Below the pieces are notes generated by a model. The model saw only the letters and a list, made by a program, of their open reading frames with translations, was not told the DNA's origin and made no database searches. Position numbers and translations under genes: made by a program. This document shows positions 6,966 through 14,162 of a stretch of DNA of 23,338 nt, piece after piece; positions within the stretch are counted from its first letter, which is position 1, and each line of letters opens with the position of its first letter. The stretch is from Methylotenera_A sp046594885 (lineage in GTDB: Bacteria; Pseudomonadota; Gammaproteobacteria; Burkholderiales; Methylophilaceae): positions 1 to 23,338 of the forward strand of contig JBKJRD010000041.1 of assembly GCA_046594885.1 (NCBI GenBank), in the 5' to 3' direction.

Positions 6966-9122
6966 TTAATACTTCCAAGTCAAGGTTGCAGCGCCATTTA
7001 AAGGTGCGGCATAAAATGCTTGGCCAAAATCTGCGAATTGTAAGCTGTTAAAATATTTTTTGTCCGTCACGTTATACAGATTTAGCGCAGCGCTCCAGTG
7101 TTGGTCTATTTCATAATTAGCTAACAAGTTGACTGTGGCGTAACTGCCTTGCTTAAATCTAAACGTGCCAGCTGGAATAGCAATATCTACATGTACATCG
7201 CTTTGCCAATTGACATTTGCACCAATTTTCAGGCCTTCAACTTGAGGCACTTTATACACTGCGGTTAAGCGCGCAAGTCCTCTTGGGGTAAACGGTTTTA
7301 CGTTATCGCCAGCATCGTTTTTAAGACTCATTAAACGCGTATAGCCCGCATTGATGCTCAAACGGTCGGTAAGCTCACCAGAGACATCCAGTTCATAGCC
7401 TTTGGTAATCGCTGTAATGCCTTCATTAATGGTACGTGTGCCTATTTGCCCAACCGCCACTGGCACGTTGTCTTGTGAGGTGTAAAACAGCGCCGCTGAA
7501 CTATTTAATTTGTTATTTAGCCATGCACTTTTTAGGCCTAACTCATAGTTTTTACCTTGCAATGGGTCTAGCGTTTTTTGGTTTCTATCCACCTCAACCT
7601 GCGGGTTAAAAATCTCGGTGTAGCTGCCGTATAGCGCATGAATATCATTTAAATCATATACAGCACCCAAATATGGTGTCACTTTATTACTAGCATCCGC
7701 TTCTTGTATCCTACCGTAGCTCAAACCTTCTAAATCATAACTGAGCGAACTAGCACCTGCTGTAACCTTCAAATCATCGGTAACATTAAGTTTTGCTGCT
7801 GTGTATACATTTAAACGTTTGGTGGTGGTGTCCGCAAAACGACCTGATCTTGTGTAATTTGGTTTTGGGTAATCTGCAATAGCGTCAAAACTATCGTACG
7901 GTTCAAACGCTGCCAGCGACTCTACTTCATTGATGTCTGAGCGGCTCCAGGTGGCACCAACAACCAGCTCATGTTTTCTTCCGCCTAATTCAAATGGGCC
8001 GTTTGCATAGGCATCGATAACGGTATCTTTATAATCATCTAAATACATACCAGGAAAACTAAATAAACCCAAACCAGTGGCGCGGTCTTCGTTACCAAAC
8101 GTGTAAAGTAATACCGCGTCAGAGTTGTATTCTTTGTGCTGCACCTGAGTTTTAAGACGCCACTCGTTATCAAATAAATGTGTCAGCTCTGCAAAAGTAG
8201 TATTGGTTTTGATATCCCAGTAACTCCAATCTGGCGCGGTAGAATCCGAGCGCTTGTAGGGTCGTTTTGAACCATCGCTATACAGTAGCGGCAACGTACC
8301 CCACATATTGCTACTGGTATCGTTTTGTTGAAAAGTATGCCCAAAAGCCACCATGGTGTTGTCGGTAATATCCGCTTCTATAATGCCATAGGCGATATTT
8401 TTTTCTTGTGTTTGTCGGTCTAAATAAGAGCCTGTGTTTTGATGAGCTGCCACTAAGCGCGCACGTACAGAGCCATCTTTATTGAGCGGGGTAGAAATAT
8501 CCACATCTAAGCGGCGGTTGTCCCAAGAGCCAGCCGTGGTGTCCACGCGCGCATTAAAATCGGTTGTGGGTCTTTTGCGAATAAAGTTTATGGTGGCAGA
8601 GGGGTTACCAGTGCCAGTGAGCAAACCATTAGCACCACGCAAAATTTCTATCCGATCAAATACTGAAGCATCAATATCGCCTACTTGTATACCAAATGCT
8701 AGCGGTGTACCAATGCCATCAATTTGAAAATTTGTGATATCTGTACCGCGTGCGTTGTAGTAAGTACGAACGGGTTCTACTTTCTCAACCTTTATCCCAG
8801 TTGCATAATTTAATGCGTCATTAATAGTTGTGACACGAAAATCATCAAGTAACTGTCTGGTAATCACTGATATAGACTGTGGTATTTCTTTGATTTCGCT
8901 ATCTAGCCTTGTAGCAGTAGCAGATTTTTTTATAGTATAAGATTTGGTCTTTTCAGACGCAATTTCTGCGCCTTCAGCGGTGGATGCCACGATCACTTCT
9001 TCTAACGTGTCAGCTGATTCTGCTAGTTGCATCTCGGCAATAGCCATTGATGGCAAAGCCAACATGATCGAGACGAATAAAGCTTTTTGACGAAATAAAA
9101 CATTTAACTGCAAGCCGCGCAT
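6966..9122 (-). CDS. TonB-dependent ferric-siderophore receptor (FhuE/FpvA-like)
   Basis: At 718 aa, this outer-membrane receptor has a signal peptide (ALFVSIMLALPSMAIA) and a TonB box near DTLEEVIVAS. Its plug spans roughly residues 70-190 with EIPQSISVITRQLLDD, YYNARGTDITNFQIDGI, DRIEILRGANGLLTGTGNPSATINFIRKRPT. The barrel closes with an aromatic end (ATLTWKY). The RGxxGLxTGxGxPSAxxNxxRKRPT form is characteristic of the FhuE/FpvA/FoxA branch, which takes up ferric hydroxamate or pyoverdine-type siderophores. The ATG follows AGGGAATTGTT. It differs clearly from the other receptor in the cluster, so the two probably bind different chelates. A fragment of exbD lies just downstream. Confidence 0.94.
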   Translation of the reverse strand: MRGLQLNVLFRQKALFVSIMLALPSMAIAEMQLAESADTLEEVIVASTAEGAEIASEKTKSYTIKKSATATRLDSEIKEIPQSISVITRQLLDDFRVTTINDALNYATGIKVEKVEPVRTYYNARGTDITNFQIDGIGTPLAFGIQVGDIDASVFDRIEILRGANGLLTGTGNPSATINFIRKRPTTDFNARVDTTAGSWDNRRLDVDISTPLNKDGSVRARLVAAHQNTGSYLDRQTQEKNIAYGIIEADITDNTMVAFGHTFQQNDTSSNMWGTLPLLYSDGSKRPYKRSDSTAPDWSYWDIKTNTTFAELTHLFDNEWRLKTQVQHKEYNSDAVLLYTFGNEDRATGLGLFSFPGMYLDDYKDTVIDAYANGPFELGGRKHELVVGATWSRSDINEVESLAAFEPYDSFDAIADYPKPNYTRSGRFADTTTKRLNVYTAAKLNVTDDLKVTAGASSLSYDLEGLSYGRIQEADASNKVTPYLGAVYDLNDIHALYGSYTEIFNPQVEVDRNQKTLDPLQGKNYELGLKSAWLNNKLNSSAALFYTSQDNVPVAVGQIGTRTINEGITAITKGYELDVSGELTDRLSINAGYTRLMSLKNDAGDNVKPFTPRGLARLTAVYKVPQVEGLKIGANVNWQSDVHVDIAIPAGTFRFKQGSYATVNLLANYEIDQHWSAALNLYNVTDKKYFNSLQFADFGQAFYAAPLNGAATLTWKY

Positions 9123-9211
9123 AACAATTCCCTATTAAATAAATATGCTGGCTACAGGAGTTGAACTCGTTTGCTTGCGTTAACTAAAAATACTGATTAA
9201 GTCTCTTTAAC

Positions 9212-9388
9212 TTAAGTTTTTTTGACCCAATAAAAATAGACCATGATTAATATTGGTGCCACTAATCCTGCCAGTGAAATTTTTTCTACTACACCATCTT
9301 CTAACAATGCCAAAATTAAGCCCAGCGTAGTGACTGCGCCCAAGATGGCTGGCCAAATAAAGATTTTTTTAAAGTTTTTATTTTGCAT
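9212..9388 (-). CDS. 58-aa two-helix membrane protein next to the PepSY gene
   Basis: The ORF encodes a basic start (MQNKNFKKIF), two hydrophobic helices (IWPAILGAVTTLGLILALL and LAGLVAPILIMVYFYW) joined by EDGVVEKIS, and a basic end VKKT. The arrangement of a WPxxL helix, a short acidic DG-containing loop and a second helix is familiar from small proteins coded beside PepSY iron-regulated membrane proteins, though I know of no assigned role. The gene starts 21 bases after the PepSY stop on the same strand and leads into the receptor gene, so it is probably translated from the same message. It may be a small partner of the PepSY protein. Confidence 0.65.
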   Translation of the reverse strand: MQNKNFKKIFIWPAILGAVTTLGLILALLEDGVVEKISLAGLVAPILIMVYFYWVKKT

Positions 9389-9409
9389 AAATAACTGCGT
9401 CAGCCTCTG

Positions 9410-10546
9410 CTAATAAGCTTCCGTTAGCCTAATCCTAGATTCAATCTCTGGCATGGATTGTTTACGCTTTTTCCACCACAGCATTAAGCCTGTCCACAGC
9501 ACAATGATTGAAATAATATCTAACACTGCCCAAATAATTTTGAGTGGCATGCCGCCATAATCACCAAAATGTAAGGGCTGTGAGATAAGCAAGGTAGTGA
9601 CATACCATGGCATATCTCGACTATCGGTGATTTCACTGGTTTGAGCATCCACCAATACAGGCTTAAGTAAACGCTTGGTAAGCGGCGTATTACCACGCAT
9701 AAATATCCCAAAGTGGTGTTGACTTGAAAAAGCCGTTCCTGGAAAAGCAATAAAATCCAACACCATATTAGGTTCCAGCTTTTGTGCTTTCTCAACAGAG
9801 GCTTGTAACGAACCGTTAAATACTTTGGGTACAGATATATTTTTGTAAGGCAATATCATTTCTGCCATTTGATCTGATTGCCAATAACTGATGACCAATT
9901 CTGAAAGTGTATTAATGACGCCAGTGGCACCTACAGCCAACAACCACATTAGCGTAATCACCCCTAAAAAATTATGCGTATCTAAGCGTTTTAATTTTGC
10001 TGTTCGGGTTTTTCTAATTTCACCAAACTGGAGCTTGCGCATAAATGGCGCATACAATACGACGCCAGAAATAATCGCGACTATTAGTAGTAAACCCATG
10101 CCGCCCAAAAACAACATGCCCGGCAAACCTGCAAATAAATCCACATGTAGTTTGAACATCACATACAAAAAACCTTCATTAAATTTAGGCTGGCCAAGCA
10201 CCTTTGCAGTGCGTGCGTCAAGGGTAACGAATTCAGATTTTTCTGAAGTGGGTACATCACCTAAACTGACTGTCCATAGATTAGATTCATCCTCATCACG
10301 AAACATGTATTGCGGCACTTTTGTTGGATAAATCGACTTGGCTTTAGCCACAATCGTATCTAAACTTGCATAGTTCAACTCTTTTGCTAGCTTTGGTGCT
10401 TCAATTTCAGTGCCTAGCAAATGATTGATTTCATGTGCAAAAATCAATGGCAATCCTGTTAGGCATAGCAAAAGTATAAATGCTGTGCACACAAGGCTAG
10501 ACCATTTATGCAACCATGCCCATGTTTTTAATGTTTTGACAGTCAT
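9410..10546 (-). CDS. PepSY-associated TM helix, iron-regulated membrane protein
   Basis: The 378-aa protein has four hydrophobic segments in the PepSY_TM layout: WAWLHKWSSLVCTAFILLLCLTGLPLIF near the start; two central ones around GMLFLGGMGLLLIVAIISGVVLY and NFLGVITLMWLLAVGATGVINTL; and a C-terminal IIWAVLDIISIIVLWTGLMLWWKKRKQ. Histidines in or near the helices (LHKW, AHEINH, KLHVD, DTHNF, LHFGDYGG) are likely heme or metal ligands. Relatives include ferric-siderophore reductases of the inner membrane, so release of iron from an imported siderophore is a reasonable role. The gene starts 2 bases after the exbD stop, showing tight translational coupling with the energy-transducing genes. Confidence 0.88.
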   Translation of the reverse strand: MTVKTLKTWAWLHKWSSLVCTAFILLLCLTGLPLIFAHEINHLLGTEIEAPKLAKELNYASLDTIVAKAKSIYPTKVPQYMFRDEDESNLWTVSLGDVPTSEKSEFVTLDARTAKVLGQPKFNEGFLYVMFKLHVDLFAGLPGMLFLGGMGLLLIVAIISGVVLYAPFMRKLQFGEIRKTRTAKLKRLDTHNFLGVITLMWLLAVGATGVINTLSELVISYWQSDQMAEMILPYKNISVPKVFNGSLQASVEKAQKLEPNMVLDFIAFPGTAFSSQHHFGIFMRGNTPLTKRLLKPVLVDAQTSEITDSRDMPWYVTTLLISQPLHFGDYGGMPLKIIWAVLDIISIIVLWTGLMLWWKKRKQSMPEIESRIRLTEAY

Positions 10547-10548
10547 TT

Positions 10549-10965
10549 TTAATTTGGCTCACTCACGAAGCCTAATTTGGTCACGCCTGCATTTTGCGCA
10601 TCGGCCAACACTTCGGCCAAAATTTGATAGCGCGTTTCTTTATCAGCACGAATATTCAGTTCTGGCTGCGGTTTTTGTTCGGCAATTTGTAACAGTTTTT
10701 GCTTTAACTCGCCTTGCAACAATGGCATATCATTCCAATAGGTTTTGCCAGCAGCGTCAATCGACAGTGAAATAACTTCAGGCTTTTCTGGCAAAGGCTG
10801 ACTGGTGGCTTGTGGTAAATCAATTTTTACCGCATGCGTTAATAGTGGCGCAGTAATAATAAATATCACCAGCAATACCAGCATCACATCCACCAAAGGC
10901 GTGGTGTTGATTTCACTCATCGGCTGTGTGTGTACCTCGTTATTGAAAGCGTTACCGCCTATCAT
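10549..10965 (-). CDS. exbD: ExbD, TonB energy-transducing subunit
   Basis: A 138-aa protein with one N-terminal membrane helix, EINTTPLVDVMLVLLVIFIITAPLL. The Asp in PLVDVMLVLL (about residue 26) is the conserved proton-path residue of ExbD/TolR. The periplasmic domain ends with NIRADKETRYQILAEVLADAQNAGVTKLGFVSEP, the ordinary C-terminal fold. ExbD works with ExbB to use the proton gradient to energise TonB. The ATG overlaps the exbB stop by four bases (ATGA), the usual coupled arrangement. A 44-bp decayed copy of its 3' end lies at 6899-6942. Confidence 0.96.
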   Translation of the reverse strand: MIGGNAFNNEVHTQPMSEINTTPLVDVMLVLLVIFIITAPLLTHAVKIDLPQATSQPLPEKPEVISLSIDAAGKTYWNDMPLLQGELKQKLLQIAEQKPQPELNIRADKETRYQILAEVLADAQNAGVTKLGFVSEPN

Positions 10966-11732
10966 GCTGGCACTCCGATTGGTTTTGCATTTTGTGCTTG
11001 CGCTGATTTAACACTATGTAGATTTTTTACGTTTTGATGGTTAACTGCCAATGGCGCGCCAGTGGTCAATACAATATGTAAATCTTGCGCAAAAGCATCT
11101 AAAATTGCACTAATTACGCGATTTTGTTTCACGAATGCGTTGTAAGCCAACACCGCAGGAATGGCTACCGCTAAACCTATCGCCGTCATAATTAAGGCTT
11201 CGCCCACTGGGCCAGCCACTTTATCTAGCGTGGCTTGGCCGCTGGCACTAATGCTAGCGAGCGCGTGATAGATTCCCCACACCGTGCCAAACAATCCAAC
11301 AAATGGCGAAACGCTACCTACAGAGGCCAATACCGATAAACCAGTATCCAGTTGCGCACTTGTCTGTGACACGCTACGGCGCATGCTGCGGGCAATAAAT
11401 TCGTCATAACTGCATGATTCATGTATATTTTTTGCAGCATAAGTTTGGTGATGGTGCGCCGCATCAATTGCATGAATAGCCAATTGATGTGCTGGCGAAT
11501 GACCTTTAATGTTGGAAATAGCGGTTTGCACATTAGATGCTGCCCAAAATTCGGCGATATAGCCTTTTATAGCGCTTTTTAAGCGGATGGTTTGCGCGGT
11601 TTTTACCAGCATAAAATACCAGCTTGCAATTGACATCACGAGTAAAATAACGGCTACTGCGATGGAAACATAACCGCCTTGCACGATAAAGGCGAGGCTA
11701 TTAAATTCTGTGATGGCTTGTGTGGGTTGCAT
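10962..11732 (-). CDS. exbB: ExbB, TonB energy-transducing subunit
   Basis: This 256-aa protein has the three-helix ExbB/TolQ/MotA layout. Helix 1 is near residues 20-42 (YVSIAVAVILLVMSIASWYFML). After a cytoplasmic domain comes VLASVGSVSPFVGLFGTVWGIYHAL, and then GPVGEALIMTAIGLAVAIPAVLAYNAF. The conserved APFVGLFGTVWGI-type and EALIxTAxGLxVAIPAV-type motifs identify it as ExbB. The ATG is preceded by AAAGGAAG with good spacing. The C-terminal 40 residues (LHSVKSAQAQNAKPIGVPA region) are a polar extension. About 95 bases separate it from tonB, including a copy of the dispersed 15-bp motif. Confidence 0.96.
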   Translation of the reverse strand: MQPTQAITEFNSLAFIVQGGYVSIAVAVILLVMSIASWYFMLVKTAQTIRLKSAIKGYIAEFWAASNVQTAISNIKGHSPAHQLAIHAIDAAHHHQTYAAKNIHESCSYDEFIARSMRRSVSQTSAQLDTGLSVLASVGSVSPFVGLFGTVWGIYHALASISASGQATLDKVAGPVGEALIMTAIGLAVAIPAVLAYNAFVKQNRVISAILDAFAQDLHIVLTTGAPLAVNHQNVKNLHSVKSAQAQNAKPIGVPA

Positions 11733-11795
11733 ATAACTTCCTTTGATGTCACTAAAATAATTGCTGCATGATTTGCCTAAGCATTTTTTGCCTGA

Positions 11796-11810
11796 AAATA
11801 AGGGTTAAGT
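11796..11810 (+). repeat. Dispersed intergenic motif AAATAAGGGTTAAGT, copy 1
   Basis: The 15-mer AAATAAGGGTTAAGT lies in the tonB-exbB spacer. Exact copies occur at 14099-14113 (reverse) and 18299-18313 (forward), and a one-mismatch copy at 2892-2906 (reverse). All are intergenic. Confidence 0.6.
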
Positions 11811-11827
11811 ATTGGATGAAATGAACA

Positions 11828-12652
11828 TTAACTATCTAATGAAAACTTAATCGGCACCAATACATATGCACTTAATGGCTGATTATTCTTTTTTGCAGGA
11901 ATAAATTGCCAACGTTTCACCGCGTTTAAAGCGGCCTTATCTAATCTGTCAGAACCACTGCTATTTTCTAACTGAACTGCACTTGCACTGCCATCTGCCG
12001 CCACCAAAACTTTAATTAACACGCGGCCCTCCTCGCCCATGCGACGCGATAATGCTGGGTAGGCTGGTGCAGGATTTTTCAAATAGGAAACGCCAAATTG
12101 CGGTGGCTCAATTTTGTCTTCCATCATCGGATCTGGTTTTGGTGGCGCTTTGACCGCTTCGGCGACTTCAACTGGGGCGACTGGAATGATAGCTGCGACT
12201 GGCTCTTCTTCAATAATTGGCTGCTCAGCAACCGCTTCAACAAGGCGCTCTGGCGGTTGTTCAGCTGGTTTGATTTGTTCAATCACCTTTTTTTTAACCA
12301 CTGGTTTGGGCTGAATAACGGGTTTAGGTGGCTCGATGATGGGAACGATTTCTGGCTCTGGCGCAGGCGGTGCAATCAAACTCACCATCATCGGTTTGGC
12401 AGCAGGCACTTCAATCTTTTCCGGCGTATATTGAGTCACTAATGCATAGATGATTACAGCATGCGCCAATATTACTAAGACTATGGACACCCATGAAAAG
12501 CGATTTTTTGAGGCAGTTTTTAGTGTTAAGTAATCAGCATGTAAGGCAATGCCATGCACTTTTGTCACTGGCGTAGGCTCACGCACAGCAAATTGCGCAG
12601 ACATATTATTTTTTGCAAATAATTGCACTACTGTCGATGCTTTACTCATCAT
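11828..12652 (-). CDS. tonB: TonB energy-transducer protein
   Basis: The 274-aa protein has a 50-residue cytoplasmic N-terminal extension, a membrane anchor (WVSIVLVILAHAVIIYALVTQY), then a Pro/Glu/Val/Ile-rich periplasmic linker of about 110 residues (EPEIVPIIEPPKPVIQPKP and similar). A TonB C-terminal domain follows (NPAPAYPALSRRMGEEGRV, LVAADGSASAVQLENSSGSDRLDKAALNAVKRWQFIPAK). All features match TonB. The N-terminal extension before the anchor is longer than in E. coli TonB. Two adjacent ATGs (12652, 12649) could start it. hemP is directly upstream with a 23-base gap, and exbB and exbD follow, so the three form one working unit serving the two receptors downstream. Confidence 0.95.
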   Translation of the reverse strand: MMSKASTVVQLFAKNNMSAQFAVREPTPVTKVHGIALHADYLTLKTASKNRFSWVSIVLVILAHAVIIYALVTQYTPEKIEVPAAKPMMVSLIAPPAPEPEIVPIIEPPKPVIQPKPVVKKKVIEQIKPAEQPPERLVEAVAEQPIIEEEPVAAIIPVAPVEVAEAVKAPPKPDPMMEDKIEPPQFGVSYLKNPAPAYPALSRRMGEEGRVLIKVLVAADGSASAVQLENSSGSDRLDKAALNAVKRWQFIPAKKNNQPLSAYVLVPIKFSLDS

Positions 12653-12675
12653 TTACTCATCCAAAAGTTAACCCG

Positions 12676-12894
12676 TTATTTGGTTAAAATAAGTTTGTTT
12701 TGCTTGGTAATGCGCAAAACATACGTTTCGTTTAAATGCTCAATCATCACTTGTTTTACATTGGTAAAAAGCTGTTCTGTGTTAAAGCGTTTAATGCGCG
12801 AAATTTTAATATCGTGATTCGGCGCTTCGTCGGCCACAATCGCCACCTCAAAACTCATCTGTTCTTTGGCCGTTAAATGCGTAATCACTTTCAT
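12676..12894 (-). CDS. hemP: HemP/HmuP family protein
   Basis: A 72-aa protein whose C-terminal 40 residues (ISRIKRFNTEQLFTNVKQVMIEHLNETYVLRITKQNKLILTK) fit the HemP pattern RxxSxxLxxxxxxVxIxHxGxxYxLRxTxxGKLILTK. HemP/HmuP proteins precede heme or siderophore uptake genes in betaproteobacteria and act as regulators needed for expression of receptor genes. It has an N-terminal extension of about 30 residues (EVAIVADEAPNHD) compared with the usual 50-60 aa; a second in-frame ATG at residue 13 would give the shorter form, but TAAGG seven bases before the first ATG favours the long one. It is the first gene of the reverse-strand uptake cluster. Confidence 0.85.
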   Translation of the reverse strand: MKVITHLTAKEQMSFEVAIVADEAPNHDIKISRIKRFNTEQLFTNVKQVMIEHLNETYVLRITKQNKLILTK

Positions 12895-13045
12895 ATTAGC
12901 CTTACTAAAAAGTGACCGTCTTACAGGGTTAAGTTACTGCTAACATAACCAATGCAGCCATAAATCAAGGAGATGCATTTTCATGCATTTGCAACATTTA
13001 AGACGTTGTTAGGGACGCCTTAAATTCTGTTACCAACCGCATCGA
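12895..13045. promoter_or_regulatory. Leader region of the hemP-tonB cluster with repeated ATGCAT
   Basis: The spacer between the S4 stop and hemP holds two ATGCAT palindromes at 12973-12978 and 12983-12988, exactly 10 bases (one helical turn) apart, inside GCAAATGCATGAAAATGCATC on the transcribed strand. A Fur-like half-site GCAAATG is included, but the match to a Fur box is weak. It also holds AGGGTTAAGT (12925-12934), the core of the dispersed motif, and an imperfect dyad near 12999-13022. It is the obvious promoter region for the iron cluster. Confidence 0.4.
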
Positions 13046-13663
13046 TTAAACGCGGTTAGCATAATATTCCACCACCAATTGCACATCCACCGGAAACGGC
13101 ACATCGGTAACTGCCGGCAAATGTGCCACTTTAACTGCGTGCGCCGATTCATCCCAAGATAACCATTCTGGCCGCGCCAATGCGGGTTGTTTGATAGTTT
13201 CTATCACCATGGGAATATGCTTACTACTGGCTTTAATCACCAATTCGTCACCCACTTTTAAGCGAATAGACGGAATATTGGCGGCTTTACCATTTAACAT
13301 TAGGTGCCCATGAGAAACCAATTGGCGTGCGGCGATAACCGTTGGCGCAAAACCTGCTCTAAACACCACGTTATCCATACGGCGCTCTAATAACTGCAAT
13401 AAACGCTCGCCCGTTGGTTCTTTGCCTTTACGCGCATCTAAAATCAGTTTGCGCATTTGTGTCTCGGTTAAACCATAGTTAAAACGGATTTTTTGCTTTT
13501 CTTGCAGCTTTACACCGAAATCTGAGCGACGCTTGCGCGATGCTTTATTACCATGCTGGCCCGGTGGTGTTGGGCGTGCTTCAATGGTTTTGCGTGATAG
13601 CCCAGGCAAATCGACGCCTAAAGCGCGCATAATTTTGACTCGTGGGCCGGTTAATCGTGACAT
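13046..13663 (-). CDS. rpsD: Ribosomal protein S4 paralog lacking cysteine
   Basis: The 205-aa protein has the S4 N-terminal domain (MSRLTGPRVKIMR..., PPGQHG at 33-38, FGVKLQEKQKIRFNYGLTE) and the S4 RNA-binding domain (about 94-157, MDNVVFRAGF...ARQLVSHGHLMLNG). It is full length. It differs from ordinary betaproteobacterial S4 (which, from memory, starts MARYTGPKxKLxRREGTDLFLK and has Cys around KCK) and contains no Cys at all, so no zinc-binding knuckle. It is not beside rpsK, rpoA or rplQ but follows a 99-aa unknown gene behind a Fur-like site, so it is probably a second, conditional S4. The ATG has AAGGATC upstream. A main rpsD elsewhere is expected. Confidence 0.9.
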   Translation of the reverse strand: MSRLTGPRVKIMRALGVDLPGLSRKTIEARPTPPGQHGNKASRKRRSDFGVKLQEKQKIRFNYGLTETQMRKLILDARKGKEPTGERLLQLLERRMDNVVFRAGFAPTVIAARQLVSHGHLMLNGKAANIPSIRLKVGDELVIKASSKHIPMVIETIKQPALARPEWLSWDESAHAVKVAHLPAVTDVPFPVDVQLVVEYYANRV

Positions 13664-13685
13664 AGTGATCCTTATTTTTTCTTGG

Positions 13686-13985
13686 TTATTGCAAAGTTGC
13701 GTGTACTGGCAACACTTTTGCCTGAAGCGATTGATGCTCGCTGACTATTTCTGACCATTGACTCAATAAGCGCTTAGCAATCTCTTTGGATAAAGCGCTA
13801 TCGGCATACTCTGGCGCGGTAAGTTTTAACGATAAATCAGCTGCTAAAGCCGCTAAATCTAGCGATGGCTTGATAGCGTAATGTGTGGCCACACAACAAA
13901 TTGCCGACAGCACATCTTTTGCTGTGGGTAATTCTGGATCATATAAAACGCTATTTTTAAGCGCATTAGGGTAATTGAGTTGCAT
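13686..13985 (-). CDS. 99-aa hypothetical protein, cotranscribed with the S4 paralog
   Basis: The protein begins MQLNYPNALKNSVLYDPE. It has helical character, a Cys-Cys pair at ICCVATHYAI, several Ala/Leu-rich segments, and no membrane helix or signal peptide. A GTG nine bases upstream (13994) would add three residues; the ATG at 13985 is preferred. It ends 22 bases before the S4 start, same strand, with a Fur-box-like sequence about 30 bases upstream. I do not recognise the family. The vicinal Cys and the nearby His could bind iron or heme, but that is speculation. Confidence 0.6.
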   Translation of the reverse strand: MQLNYPNALKNSVLYDPELPTAKDVLSAICCVATHYAIKPSLDLAALAADLSLKLTAPEYADSALSKEIAKRLLSQWSEIVSEHQSLQAKVLPVHATLQ

Positions 13986-14011
13986 AAAATACACACACTG
14001 ATATTGTTAAT

Positions 14012-14034
14012 GCAAATGATAATGGTTCTTATTT
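14012..14034 (-). promoter_or_regulatory. Fur-box-like operator upstream of the 99-aa gene and S4 paralog
   Basis: GCAAATGATAATGGTTCTTATTT closely resembles the classic Fur target GCAAATGATAATGATTCTCATTTGC (from memory). The left half TGATAAT is exact; the right half GTTCTTA is partly matched. It lies about 30 bases before the start of the 99-aa gene and overlaps a possible -10 on that strand. It is also 130 bases before the divergent channel-like gene. Position and fit make Fur control of the S4 operon likely. Confidence 0.6.
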
Positions 14035-14098
14035 AAAAAGTAAAGTATTTCTCGAGATAATATTGGTGCAATTAAATCCACACAAAAAGTCAGCTAAG

Positions 14099-14118
14099 AC
14101 TTAACCCTTATTTTTACC
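14099..14118 (-). repeat. Dispersed intergenic motif, copy 2
   Basis: ACTTAACCCTTATTTTTACC contains the reverse complement of the 15-mer AAATAAGGGTTAAGT in its first 15 bases (14099-14113). It also matches 2892-2911 in 19 of 20 positions. It lies between the divergent 99-aa and channel-like genes. Confidence 0.6.
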
Positions 14119-14162
14119 CAAAACTGAAGGTTAACTATTACACTGATTATGAAAGCGTTTGC

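Noticed and set aside
9891..10331. A 146-aa forward ORF opposite the PepSY gene
   Set aside because: It lies wholly within a well-supported gene on the other strand and shows no family motif.
12098..12442. A 114-aa forward ORF rich in Trp and Phe opposite tonB
   Set aside because: It is the antisense of the Pro/Glu-rich linker of TonB. Such composition arises mechanically from repeated Pro and Glu codons, and there is no ribosome binding site.
13035..13057. AACCGC/GCGGTT hairpin around the S4 stop as a terminator
   Set aside because: The stem is only 6 bp, has an 11-base loop and no T-tract, so I do not call it a terminator.
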